Assembly (NCBI RefSeq): GCF_900236475.1
Contig: NZ_LT963352.1
Coordinates: forward strand, 6,948,001 to 7,012,000
Direction: 5' to 3'
DNA from: Streptomyces chartreusis NRRL 3882
GTDB lineage: Bacteria > Actinomycetota > Actinomycetes > Streptomycetales > Streptomycetaceae
Length of the DNA: 64,000 bases
In this document: positions 53,661-62,021 of the stretch, piece by piece
How the letters are laid out: every line of letters begins with the position of its first letter
How positions within the stretch are numbered: position 1 is the stretch's first letter
Translations under genes and position numbers: made by a program
Notes under the pieces: model-generated
What the model was told of the DNA's origin: nothing
Database searches by the model: none
Seen by the model: only the letters and a program-made list of their open reading frames with translations

Positions 53661-54244
53661 CAGCGATGCTCAGGGTCGTCAACCGCGTGTTCCTGGGGCT
53701 CGTCGGCCTCGTCCTGCTGGTGCTGGGCGGCTCGGTACTGGCCGTCGGCCTCGGCGCTCCGGCGCCCTCGTGGTGGATCCACGACAGCCGCCACGACGTG
53801 CTGCTGAGCGACGCCGAGCGCACCCGCTGGCGGGACAGCGGCTGGTGGTGGCCGACCGTCATCGCCGTACTCGCCGTTCTGTTGCTGCTCGCCCTGTGGT
53901 GGCTGGTCGCGGTGCTCCGCCGGCGCCGCCTCGCCGAGGTCCTCGTGGACACCGGCGACGGCGAGGGCGCCCTGCTGCGCGGCCGGGCCCTGGAGAACGT
54001 CCTCACCCAGGAGGCGGCGCAGATCGACGGCGTCGACCGGGCCCACGCCCACTTGACGGGCCGCCGCAGCGCCCCCGAGGCCCGGGTGCGGCTCGCACTG
54101 GAACCGCACGTGGACCCGGGAACGGCCCTGCACGACCTGACGACCGACGCCCTGACCCACGCCAGGACATCGGCGGGCCTCGCGTCACTGCCGGCGGAGG
54201 TACGGCTGCGGGGTGTCAAGCACGGTGCGGAGAGGGTGAGCTGA
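53657..54244 (+). CDS. amaP: Alkaline shock response membrane anchor protein AmaP
   Basis: The 195-residue protein has two transmembrane helices (about 9-33 and 64-88) and a cytoplasmic C-terminal domain (about 100-190; GRALENVLTQEAAQIDGVDRAHAHLTG). AmaP anchors Asp23 to the membrane. The GTG at 53657 overlaps the upstream stop; an ATG three codons later (53666) is an alternative. It is the last gene of the cluster and converges on the SDR gene, with a 20-nt gap. Confidence 0.87.
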   Translation: MTAMLRVVNRVFLGLVGLVLLVLGGSVLAVGLGAPAPSWWIHDSRHDVLLSDAERTRWRDSGWWWPTVIAVLAVLLLLALWWLVAVLRRRRLAEVLVDTGDGEGALLRGRALENVLTQEAAQIDGVDRAHAHLTGRRSAPEARVRLALEPHVDPGTALHDLTTDALTHARTSAGLASLPAEVRLRGVKHGAERVS

Positions 54245-54264
54245 CCCGCGGACGGAAGCGGCGC

Positions 54265-55020
54265 TCAGAACCCGTGCCGTGCTCCGCCGTCCACCGGCAC
54301 CATGACCCCGGTCAGATAAGAAGCCGCCGGAGACAGCAGGAACGCCGCCACCCGCCCGAACTCCTCGGGCGATCCGTACCGCCGCAGCGGAATGCGCGAC
54401 TCCGACGCCGCCCTGGTCGCCTCGGGGTCCGCCGACAGCGCGTCCAGCTCGCGCACGCGATCCGTGTCGATGCGCCCGGGCAGCACACCTACCACCCGGA
54501 CTCCCCGCGGCCCCAGTTCGTCGGACAGCGACTTGGCGAATCCGGCCAGCCCCGGCCGCAGCCCGTTCGAGATCGTCAGCCCCGGAATCGGTTCGTACAC
54601 CGACCCGGACAGCACGAACCCGATGACACCCCCGGCCTCCAGCTCGGCCGACGCGGCGCGAGCCAACCGGACCGCTCCCAGGAACACCGACTCGAACGCC
54701 GTCTGCCACTGCTCGTCCGAGTTGTCGGCGACGAACCCGGCCGGCGGGCCGCCCACGCTGACGAGGACGCCGTCGAAGCGGCCGAAGTGCTCCCGCGCGG
54801 CCCCGATCAGCCGGGCCGGCGCTTCGGGGTCGGCGTTGTCGACGGCCACCCCGACCGCGTTCGGGCCCAGCGCGGCCGCCGCGTCGGCGACGCTCTTCTC
54901 GTCCCGCCCCGAGACGACCACCTTCGCCCCGTCCGCGACGAGCTCGCGCGCGGAGGCGTTGCCGAGGCCGCGGGTGGCCCCGGTGACGATGTACACCCGG
55001 TCCTTCAGTCCAAGATCCAT
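54265..55020 (-). CDS. SDR-family oxidoreductase, BKR-like, with atypical active site
   Basis: The 251-residue protein has a Rossmann fold with VYIVTGATRGLGNASA as the cofactor loop and SVGGPPAG where NNAG is normal. The catalytic YxxxK is not present: the equivalent stretch reads ISNGLRPGLAGFAKSL, with Ser and Arg in place of Tyr and Lys. This matches a known divergent BKR-like SDR group that lacks the standard tetrad. It may use another mechanism or have lost reductase activity. It starts 5 nt downstream of the GH15 gene on the same strand. Confidence 0.88.
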   Translation of the reverse strand: MDLGLKDRVYIVTGATRGLGNASARELVADGAKVVVSGRDEKSVADAAAALGPNAVGVAVDNADPEAPARLIGAAREHFGRFDGVLVSVGGPPAGFVADNSDEQWQTAFESVFLGAVRLARAASAELEAGGVIGFVLSGSVYEPIPGLTISNGLRPGLAGFAKSLSDELGPRGVRVVGVLPGRIDTDRVRELDALSADPEATRAASESRIPLRRYGSPEEFGRVAAFLLSPAASYLTGVMVPVDGGARHGF

Positions 55021-55025
55021 GGCCC

Positions 55026-56819
55026 CTATCCTGCCCCGTCCTCCCCGAACAGGGCGAGGGCGGTGTTCACGAGGCCGATGTGGCTGAACGCCTGCGGGAC
55101 GTTGCCGAGCTGCCGGCCGGTCACCGGGTCGAACTCCTCGGACAGCAGGCCGACGTCGTTGGCGAGTCCCGCCAGCTGCTCGAACAGCTCCCGGGCCTCC
55201 TTCGTACGGCCCGTCATGTGCAGGGCGTCCGCGAGCCAGAACGAGCACACCAGGAAGGCGCCCTCGGAGCCGGGCAGCCCGTCGACGGCCGCGTCGTCCG
55301 AGTCGTCGGTGGTGTAGCGGCGCAGGAAGCCGCCGTGGTCCAGCTCCTCGCGGACCGCGTCGATGGTGCCGATCACCCGTGGGTCGTCGGGCGGCAGGAA
55401 ACCGACGCGCGGGATGAGCAGCAGCGCGGCGTCGAGTTCGCGCGAGCCGTAGGACTGCGTGAAGGTGTTGCGTCCCGGGTCGTAGCCCTTGTCGCACACC
55501 TCGCGGTGCACCTCGTCGCGCAGCGCGCGCCAGCCGTCCAGGTCGCCGTCCAGCTCCGGATGGCGCTCCAGGGTGCGTACGGCACGGTCGGCGGCGACCC
55601 ACACCATCACCTTCGAGTGCACGAACTGGCGCCGGCCGCCACGCACCTCCCACAGCCCCTCGTCCGGCTGCCGCCAGTGGTCGCGCAGGAAGTCCATCAG
55701 GGCCCTCTGAAGCGCCCACACGTCCGGCTGGGCGGACAGGCCCGAGTCGCGGGCCAGCGACAGGGAGTCCATGACCTCGCCGTAGACGTCCAGCTGGAGC
55801 TGGTTCACGGCGTCGTTCCCGATGCGTACGGGGGTGGACTCGGCGAAGCCGGACAGCCACGGCAGTTCGAACTCGGGCAGCCGTCGCTCACCGGCCACGC
55901 CGTACATGATCTGAAGGTCCGCGGGGTCGCCCGCGACCGCGCGCAGCAGCCAGTTCCGCCAGGCCTCGGCCTCCTCCTGGTAGCCCGCGGCCAGCAGTGC
56001 GCCCAGGGTGAGGGTGGAGTCGCGCAGCCAGCAGTAGCGGTAGTCCCAGTTGCGCACCCCGCCCGGCTCCTCGGGCAGCGAGGTGGTGGCGGCCGCGACG
56101 ATGCCGCCGGTCGGGGCGTAGGTGAGCGCCTTGAGGGTGATCAGGGAGCGGACGACGGCGTCCCGGTACGGTCCGTCGTAGCGGCAGCGCGACACCCAGG
56201 CCCGCCAGTCCTCGACGCTGTGGCGCAGCGACTCGTACGGGTCGACGAGCGGCGGGCGTTCCTCGTGGGAGGGGTGCCAGGTGAGGACGAACGCGACCTT
56301 CTCCCCCTTCCGGACCGTGAACTCCGCGTGCGTTCCGAAGTCCTCGCCCCAGCTGCGCACCTCCGGTTCGCTGCGCAGCCATGCGGAGTCGGGGCCGGCG
56401 ACGGCGACGCGGTGGCCGTCGGCCCGGCGTACCCAGGGGACGATCGAGCCGTAGTCGAAGCGCAGCTTGAGCACGCTGTGGAGCGTCACCTCGCCGTCCA
56501 GGCCCTCGACGACGCGTACGAGGTCGGGGGCCTGGTCGCGCTGCGGCATCAGGTCGGTGACGCGGACCGTCCCCTGCTCGGTCTCCCACTCGGTGTCCAG
56601 GACGAGGGTGTCGCGGCGGTAGGCGCGCCGGGCGCACCGGTCCGCCCCCACGGGGGCGATGCGCCAGAAGCCGTTGTCCTCGTCGCCGAGCAGCTTGGCG
56701 AAGCAGGCGGCCGAGTCGAAGCGGGGCAGGCAGAGCCAGTCGACGGATCCGTCCGTGCCGACCAGGGCGGCGGTCTGTTCGTCGCCGATGAGGGCGTAGT
56801 CCTCGATTCGCGGGTGCAC
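55026..56819 (-). CDS. Glycoside hydrolase family 15 protein (trehalase/glucoamylase type)
   Basis: The roughly 597-residue protein has the GH15 layout: HPRIEDYALIGDEQTAALVG and DGSVDWLCLPRFDS at the start, a beta-sandwich domain, then an (alpha/alpha)6 barrel beginning at VRNWDYRYCWLRDSTLTLGAL. Candidate catalytic Glu residues lie in DEGLWEVRGGRRQF (acid) and GSRELDAALLL (base). Members hydrolyse trehalose or alpha-glucans; the substrate is undecided. No signal peptide, so cytoplasmic. The GTG at 56819 fits the family start; a TTG at 56852 abuts the upstream stop. Confidence 0.92.
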   Translation of the reverse strand: MHPRIEDYALIGDEQTAALVGTDGSVDWLCLPRFDSAACFAKLLGDEDNGFWRIAPVGADRCARRAYRRDTLVLDTEWETEQGTVRVTDLMPQRDQAPDLVRVVEGLDGEVTLHSVLKLRFDYGSIVPWVRRADGHRVAVAGPDSAWLRSEPEVRSWGEDFGTHAEFTVRKGEKVAFVLTWHPSHEERPPLVDPYESLRHSVEDWRAWVSRCRYDGPYRDAVVRSLITLKALTYAPTGGIVAAATTSLPEEPGGVRNWDYRYCWLRDSTLTLGALLAAGYQEEAEAWRNWLLRAVAGDPADLQIMYGVAGERRLPEFELPWLSGFAESTPVRIGNDAVNQLQLDVYGEVMDSLSLARDSGLSAQPDVWALQRALMDFLRDHWRQPDEGLWEVRGGRRQFVHSKVMVWVAADRAVRTLERHPELDGDLDGWRALRDEVHREVCDKGYDPGRNTFTQSYGSRELDAALLLIPRVGFLPPDDPRVIGTIDAVREELDHGGFLRRYTTDDSDDAAVDGLPGSEGAFLVCSFWLADALHMTGRTKEARELFEQLAGLANDVGLLSEEFDPVTGRQLGNVPQAFSHIGLVNTALALFGEDGAG

Positions 56820-56852
56820 GAGGTGCGGGTTCCCGGCAACTGGCCCCGGCAA

Positions 56853-57185
56853 TCAGGGGTGGAGCCGGGTGAGTGACATGCTCTCGGCAATGGGTGAGGA
56901 GGCGCCGGAGAAGATGACGCCGGGGTGCGCCGGGGCCTGGTTGAGCACCCACAGGCCGATCAGCGTGGCCAGGGTGAAGACGACCGCGATCAGCACGGCC
57001 AGCACGAGCCGCCGCCGGCGCTCGCGCCGCAGCCACTCACCCCGTGCCGTGCGGTACGCGTCGGGGTCGGGGAGCACCCCGCCCGCCAGTGCCTGAAGTG
57101 CCTCGCGCAGCTCACGCTCGGTGCGGTCGTGGCCGGTCCGGTCGGGGCCGGTGCCACGCGACTCAGTCGCGTCTCGATGCGTCAT
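56853..57185 (-). CDS. Small single-pass membrane protein overlapping an ECF sigma factor gene
   Basis: The 110-residue protein has a cytoplasmic N-terminus (1-58) with an Arg-rich stretch (RRERRRR) before one transmembrane helix (about 60-82) and a short external tail. It overlaps the sigma factor stop by 4 nt. Position and topology suggest a membrane regulator of that sigma factor, but there is no zinc anti-sigma motif and I do not recognise a domain. Confidence 0.75.
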   Translation of the reverse strand: MTHRDATESRGTGPDRTGHDRTERELREALQALAGGVLPDPDAYRTARGEWLRRERRRRLVLAVLIAVVFTLATLIGLWVLNQAPAHPGVIFSGASSPIAESMSLTRLHP

Positions 57186-57811
57186 CGCCGGGCCTCCATC
57201 GCCTGGGTCAGGGCGGCGATACCGCGCGCCGTGTGCGTCTTGACGGAACCACTGGAGATGCCCATCGCGGCGGCTATCTCACTCTCCTTCAGCCCGAGCC
57301 AGTGGCGCAGCACCAGCGCCTCGCGCTGCCGCGCCGGCAACTGCTGGAGCGCGTCGATCAGCACCCGCTGGTCGTCGCGCAGCAGCGCGGTGTTCTCCGC
57401 GGAGGCCACCATCTCGTCGGACGGGTTCTCGGTGTGCCTGCGGGCGACCTGGAGGTGACGGATCCGCATCCGCGTCAGATTGCAGACGGTGGAGCGCAGA
57501 TACGCCTCCGCCGCGGCCACGTCCCTCAGGCGGCGCCACTTGCGGTAGATCTGGTAGTAGGCCTCGGCCACCACGTTCTCCGGATCGTCGGCGCCGAGCA
57601 GGACGGCCAGGCGCAGCATCGCCGAGTAGTGCAGCTCGAAGAGGCGGGCCAGGCCGGCCTCCCGCTCCAGGTCGGCCGGATCGCCGACCGCGGGGGCGAG
57701 GGGCTCGGCGGCGGTCCGCGGCACGGCCGGGGGCGCGGCCGGCGGCACGGCCGCGGGCACGGCCGGAGGGACGGCCGGAGGGACGGTCGGGGAGTTCTGT
57801 CTGCGTCTCAC
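57182..57811 (-). CDS. ECF RNA polymerase sigma factor, SigE-like family
   Basis: The 209-residue protein begins with a Pro/Ala/Val repeat (about 10-32) encoded by 12-bp tandem repeats, followed by region 2 (LFELHYSAMLRLAVLLGADDPENVVAEAYYQIYRKWRRL) and a region 4 helix-turn-helix (LPARQREALVLRHWLGLKESEIAAAMGISSGSVKTHTARG). It overlaps the symporter gene upstream and the membrane protein gene downstream by 4 nt each. Coupling to a symporter is unusual and suggests joint control. Confidence 0.9.
   Translation of the reverse strand: MRRRQNSPTVPPAVPPAVPAAVPPAAPPAVPRTAAEPLAPAVGDPADLEREAGLARLFELHYSAMLRLAVLLGADDPENVVAEAYYQIYRKWRRLRDVAAAEAYLRSTVCNLTRMRIRHLQVARRHTENPSDEMVASAENTALLRDDQRVLIDALQQLPARQREALVLRHWLGLKESEIAAAMGISSGSVKTHTARGIAALTQAMEARR
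57715..57795. repeat. Short tandem repeats (12-bp unit) encoding the Pro/Ala N-terminus of the sigma factor
   Basis: About five imperfect units of the form CACGGCCGNNGG/GACGGCCGGAGG follow one another. They encode P-A-V-P steps. Such an array may vary in copy number between strains. Confidence 0.6.
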
Positions 57812-59355
57812 GGGTTGTTGGCTCCCGTCTCCGGGCGGCGCCGGACGGTCAGGCGGGACGGCAGGTCGGTGGTGTCGGCGCCGCGCGGGACGCCGAGGCG
57901 GGTCAGCGCCGCGGTGCCGGCCACCGCGACGGTCAGGTTGAGCAGCAGGGCGGCGAGTCCGGCGTAGATCTCCAGCGGCTGGGCACCGGTGCCCAGCGGC
58001 ACGATCGAGGAGAACCCCTCACGCACCACCAGGTACGTCCCCGACACCATGCCCACGGCCCACCCGGCGAGCAGTGCCCGCGGATGCAGTCGCCCGGTGA
58101 ACAGGCCGACCGCGACGGCCGGGAAGACCTGCAGTATCCACACGCCGCCGAGCAGCTGGAGGTTGACGGCGTCCTGGTCGCGCAGCCCGAACACGAACGC
58201 CACGGCCCCCACCTTCGCGGTGAGCGACACCGCCTTGGCGATGCGCACCTGCCGTTTGGGCGTGGCCGTGGGATGGACGTACTCGACGTACACGTTGCGC
58301 ACGAAACCCGTCGCCGCGGCGATCGACATCACGGCGGCCGGGACCAGGGCGCCCACGGCGATGGCCGCGAACACCAGCCCGGCCAGCGGGGCCGGCATCA
58401 GCCGGTCCACCAGCATCGGCACGGCCGCCTCGGCACCACCGCGGGGAGCCCGCACGCCCGCCGCGAGGGCGGCGATGCCGAGGAACCCGAACAGCGCCAG
58501 CAGCCCGGTCCAGGCGGGCAGCGCCACCGAGACCTTGCGCAGGGTCCGCGGCCCGTCGGCGGCGAAACCGGCGGTGAGCACGTGCGGGTACATCAGCAGG
58601 GCGAGGGCGGAGCCGAGGGCGAGGGTGGCGTAGGCGGGCTGCTGCGCCGGAGTGAGGAGCAGCGCCGGACCGCCCAGCCGCCGCGCCGCCCCGTCGAAGA
58701 CCGGGCCCGGACCGCCGAACCGTTCCAGCACCAGCCAGGTCACGGCCGTGAGCGAGACGAACACCGCCACCGCCTTCAGCGCCGAGATGACCGCGGGCGC
58801 CCGCAGCCCGTGCCGGTACGTGGCCACCGCGAGCCCCGCGAACAGCGCCACCATCACCAGGTCCCCGGCCGCGCCGCGCGGATAGACGCCCCCGGCTGTC
58901 AGGACCGCCCGTATCCCCAGCAGTTGCAGCGCCAGGTACGGCATCGTCGCGAGGATCCCGGTCAGCGCGACCACCAGGGCCAGCGGCGGCGACCCGTACC
59001 GGCCCCGCACGAAGTCGGCGGCGGTGATGTAGCCGTGCCGGCGGGCCACGCTCCACAGGCGGCTCAGCAGGACGAAGGCGAGCGGGCTGACGATCACCGT
59101 GTACGGCACCGCGAAGAAGGCCGCCGCGCCGTTGCCGTACGCGAGCCCCGGCACGGCCGTGAAGGTGTACGCGGTGAAGATCGTGCCGCCGAGCAGCAGC
59201 CAGGTCCATCCGGGACCCAGGGCGCGGTCGGCCAGCGCCCAGCCCTCCAGAGAGGGCAGCCGGTCGACCGGACGCAGCCGCCGTGCGGTGACCGCGAGCA
59301 GCGACGCCCCGCCGATCACGGCGAGGAACGTCGCGGTCATGGCGCCGTCAGCCAT
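57808..59355 (-). CDS. Sodium/solute symporter (ActP-like, cation-acetate type)
   Basis: The 515-residue membrane protein has about 13 hydrophobic segments and the solute-sodium symporter core, including FTAYTFTAVPGLAYGNGAAAF, YITAADFVRGRYGS and LVPAAVMSIAAATGFVRNVYVEY. This is the SSS family in the acetate/pyruvate permease branch. No DUF485 partner gene accompanies it. The start may be 59355 or the ATG five codons later (59340). Its stop overlaps the sigma factor start by 4 nt. It would import a short carboxylate with sodium; the substrate is uncertain. Confidence 0.88.
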   Translation of the reverse strand: MADGAMTATFLAVIGGASLLAVTARRLRPVDRLPSLEGWALADRALGPGWTWLLLGGTIFTAYTFTAVPGLAYGNGAAAFFAVPYTVIVSPLAFVLLSRLWSVARRHGYITAADFVRGRYGSPPLALVVALTGILATMPYLALQLLGIRAVLTAGGVYPRGAAGDLVMVALFAGLAVATYRHGLRAPAVISALKAVAVFVSLTAVTWLVLERFGGPGPVFDGAARRLGGPALLLTPAQQPAYATLALGSALALLMYPHVLTAGFAADGPRTLRKVSVALPAWTGLLALFGFLGIAALAAGVRAPRGGAEAAVPMLVDRLMPAPLAGLVFAAIAVGALVPAAVMSIAAATGFVRNVYVEYVHPTATPKRQVRIAKAVSLTAKVGAVAFVFGLRDQDAVNLQLLGGVWILQVFPAVAVGLFTGRLHPRALLAGWAVGMVSGTYLVVREGFSSIVPLGTGAQPLEIYAGLAALLLNLTVAVAGTAALTRLGVPRGADTTDLPSRLTVRRRPETGANNP

Positions 59356-59591
59356 GGGTCACCGTCCTTGGTGTGCCTGTGCCCTCGCGCGAGAGTTGCG
59401 CGGACGCCCCGTCCGGAGGACAGAAATCGGCGGGAAATCTTCTGGAAATGCCCTGTCAACCACTTCCGGCGGAAGCGCAACTCTTGCACAGACCGACAGC
59501 GAGCGGGAGAGGAGCGCAGGTCACAGACCGGCGACCGGACGAGTCCCCGCCTCAGTGCTGTCATCCACCACCGCCACGGTGAGGAGCCGCC

Positions 59592-61745
59592 ATGCCTGTC
59601 TCAGCCCTGCCCGAAACCGATCGCCCCGCACCCGAGAAGACACGTACGTCCCTTCGGTCGGTCCTGCTCTGGAGCGCCGTCTCCCTGCTCGGCGCGGTCG
59701 CCTGGGGCGTCCTCGCCCTCGCCCGGGGCGAGCGGATCTCCGCGGTCTGGCTGGTCGTGGCCGCGCTCGGCTCGTACGCCATCGCCTACCGCTTCTACTC
59801 CCGCTTCCTCGTGCGGCGCGTACTCCGGCCCGACGACACCCGGGCCACCCCGGCCGAACGCCTGGAGGACGGTGTCGACTTCCACCCCACCGACCGCCGG
59901 GTGCTGCTCGGCCACCACTTCGCCGCCATCGCCGGCGCCGGGCCGCTGGTGGGGCCGGTGCTCGCGGCCCAGATGGGCTACCTGCCCGGAACCCTGTGGA
60001 TCGTGGCGGGCGTGATCTTCGCGGGCGCGGTGCAGGACATGGTCGTGCTGTTCCTGTCGATGCGGCGGGACGGCCGCTCGCTCGGGCAGATGGCCCGTGA
60101 CGAGATCGGCCGGGCCGGCGGGGCCGCCGCCCTCGTCGCGGTGTTCGCCATCATGATCATCCTGCTGGGCGTGCTGGCCCTGGTCGTCGTCAACGCGCTC
60201 GCGCACAGCCCCTGGGGCACCTTCTCCGTCGCCATGACCATCCCCATCGCCCTGTTCATGGGCTTCTGGCTGCACGTCATCCGCCCGGGCCGGGTCGTCG
60301 AGACCAGCCTGATCGGCGTGGCGCTGCTGCTGCTCGCGATCGTCGGCGGCAGCTGGATCCAGCAGTCCTCGCTGGCGTCCGCCTTCACGCTCAGCCCCAC
60401 GACCCTCGTCTTCTGCCTGGTCGGCTACGGCTTCGTCGCCTCCGTCCTGCCGGTCTGGATGCTGCTCGCCCCGCGCGACTACCTCTCCACCTTCATGAAG
60501 ATCGGCACCATCGCCCTGCTCGCGGTGGGCGTCGTCGTCGCGGCCCCCGTGCTGCGCGCGGACGCGGTGAGCGACTTCGCGCGGTCCGGTGCCGGGCCCG
60601 TCTTCGCCGGGGCGCTGTTCCCCTTCCTCTTCATCACCATCGCCTGCGGCGCGCTGTCCGGCTTCCACGCGCTGGTCGCCTCGGGGACCACCCCGAAGCT
60701 GATCAGGAAGGAGTCCGAGGTCCGGATGATCGGCTACGGGGCCATGCTGATGGAGTCGTTCGTCGCGATCATGGCCCTGATCGCCGCGGCCACCCTCGAA
60801 CCCGGCCTGTACTACGCCATGAACGCCCCGGCGGGGCTCCTCGGCACGACGGCCGAGTCGGCGTCGCACGCGGTCGCGGGCCTCGGCTTCACCATCACGC
60901 CCGACCAGCTGACCCAGGCCGCCAAGGCGGTGGAGGAGCAGACCCTGATCGCCCGCTCCGGCGGTGCGCCGACCCTGGCCGTCGGCATGTCGGAGATCTT
61001 CTCCGGAGTCTTCGGCGGCACGGCCATGAAGGCCTTCTGGTACCACTTCGCGATCATGTTCGAGGCGTTGTTCATCCTGACCACGGTGGACGCGGGCACC
61101 CGGGTCGGCCGGTTCATGCTCCAGGACATGCTCGGCAACGTGTGGAAGCCCGTCGGCCGGGTCAACTGGAAGCCGGGCATCTGGCTGTGCAGCGCCCTCG
61201 TCGTGGCGGCCTGGGGCTACTTCCTCTACACCGGCGCCACCGACCCGCTCGGCGGGATCAACCAGCTCTTCCCGCTCTTCGGCATCGCCAACCAGCTCCT
61301 CGCCGCGATCGCCCTGGCCGTCTGCACCACCGTCCTGATCAAGTCGGGGCGGCTGCACTGGGCCTGGGTCACCGGCGTCCCGCTCGCCTGGGTCGTCGGG
61401 ATCACCTTCACCGCGGGCTGGCAGAAGATCTTCTCCACCGACCCGAAGATCGGCTTCTTCGCCCAGCGCGCACGCTACGCCGACGCCATCGACGCCGGTC
61501 AGGTCCTGCCGCCCGCCAAGACCCCCGCCGACATGCACACCGTGGTCACCAACTCCACGGTCGACGGTGTGCTGATCGCCCTGTTCCTGCTGCTGGTCGC
61601 CGTGGTGCTGGTCAACGCGGCGGTGGTCTGCGCACGGGCGGTCCGCGCCCCGGGCCCGCTGCCCACCACCGAGGCGCCGTACGTCGAGTCCCGCATCGAC
61701 GTGCCGGCGGAGCCGGCCGAGCCCCTGGCCGGAGCCCGCTCGTGA
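59592..61745 (+). CDS. cstA: Carbon starvation protein A (pyruvate/peptide transporter)
   Basis: The 717-residue membrane protein has about 16-18 hydrophobic segments and the CstA hallmarks: HFAAIAGAGPLVGPVLAAQMGYLPGTLW, VQDMVVLFLSMRRDGRSLGQM, GALSGFHALVASGTTPKL and FPLFGIANQLLAAIAL. CstA proteins import pyruvate or peptides during carbon limitation. The YbdD partner begins in a GTGA overlap with its stop. It is divergent from the symporter gene, so two carboxylate-type transporters share one intergenic region (59356-59591). Confidence 0.95.
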   Translation: MPVSALPETDRPAPEKTRTSLRSVLLWSAVSLLGAVAWGVLALARGERISAVWLVVAALGSYAIAYRFYSRFLVRRVLRPDDTRATPAERLEDGVDFHPTDRRVLLGHHFAAIAGAGPLVGPVLAAQMGYLPGTLWIVAGVIFAGAVQDMVVLFLSMRRDGRSLGQMARDEIGRAGGAAALVAVFAIMIILLGVLALVVVNALAHSPWGTFSVAMTIPIALFMGFWLHVIRPGRVVETSLIGVALLLLAIVGGSWIQQSSLASAFTLSPTTLVFCLVGYGFVASVLPVWMLLAPRDYLSTFMKIGTIALLAVGVVVAAPVLRADAVSDFARSGAGPVFAGALFPFLFITIACGALSGFHALVASGTTPKLIRKESEVRMIGYGAMLMESFVAIMALIAAATLEPGLYYAMNAPAGLLGTTAESASHAVAGLGFTITPDQLTQAAKAVEEQTLIARSGGAPTLAVGMSEIFSGVFGGTAMKAFWYHFAIMFEALFILTTVDAGTRVGRFMLQDMLGNVWKPVGRVNWKPGIWLCSALVVAAWGYFLYTGATDPLGGINQLFPLFGIANQLLAAIALAVCTTVLIKSGRLHWAWVTGVPLAWVVGITFTAGWQKIFSTDPKIGFFAQRARYADAIDAGQVLPPAKTPADMHTVVTNSTVDGVLIALFLLLVAVVLVNAAVVCARAVRAPGPLPTTEAPYVESRIDVPAEPAEPLAGARS

Positions 61746-61930
61746 AAGTCCCCCGCTGGGCGTCGGCCGTGCGCTGGTACCTGAGGGAGCTGACCGGCGA
61801 GACGGAGTACGACCGCTACTGCGAGCACCACCGCCACCGGCACCCGCTCGCTCCGGTACCGACCAGGCGGGAGTACGAGGTGCTGCGCACGGCGCACCGG
61901 GAGGCGAATCCGCAGGGGCGGTGCTGCTGA
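61742..61930 (+). CDS. YbdD/YjiX-family small protein, CstA partner
   Basis: The 62-residue protein is Arg/His-rich with no membrane segment: WYLRELTGETEYDRYCEHHRH and VPTRREYEVLRTAHREA follow the YbdD (DUF466) pattern, and it ends in a CC pair. YbdD is required for or modulates CstA-type transport in several bacteria. It starts at a GTG overlapping the cstA stop, so it is translationally coupled. Confidence 0.9.
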   Translation: MKVPRWASAVRWYLRELTGETEYDRYCEHHRHRHPLAPVPTRREYEVLRTAHREANPQGRCC

Positions 61931-61968
61931 CCCGGGCGGATCGACCGGGCGGGGCCGGAGCGGCCGGA

Positions 61969-62000
61969 CGGTCGCGCGGGGGCCGTCGGTCGCGCGGGGG
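61969..62000. repeat. Tandem direct repeat of 14 nt with 18-nt period
   Basis: CGGTCGCGCGGGGG occurs at 61969-61982 and 61987-62000, between the YbdD and SURF1 stops. No function is apparent. Confidence 0.6.
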
Positions 62001-62021
62001 CGGCGGTGCTACACCGCCGCC
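61999..62021. terminator. Hairpin whose loop is the SURF1 stop codon, possible terminator
   Basis: A perfect 10-bp stem (61999-62008 with 62012-62021) closes a 3-nt loop formed by the SURF1 TAG. It is the strongest hairpin between the convergent cstA-ybdD and SURF1 transcripts. Confidence 0.45.

Noticed and set aside
59337..59564. 75-codon frame upstream of the symporter, considered as a DUF485-like partner
   Set aside because: It is basic, has no transmembrane helices and no DUF485 pattern, and overlaps the symporter start.
61142..61741. Open frame continuous with the YbdD frame and extending back into cstA
   Set aside because: Only the last 62 codons after the GTG at 61742 are protein-like; the rest is a shadow of cstA.
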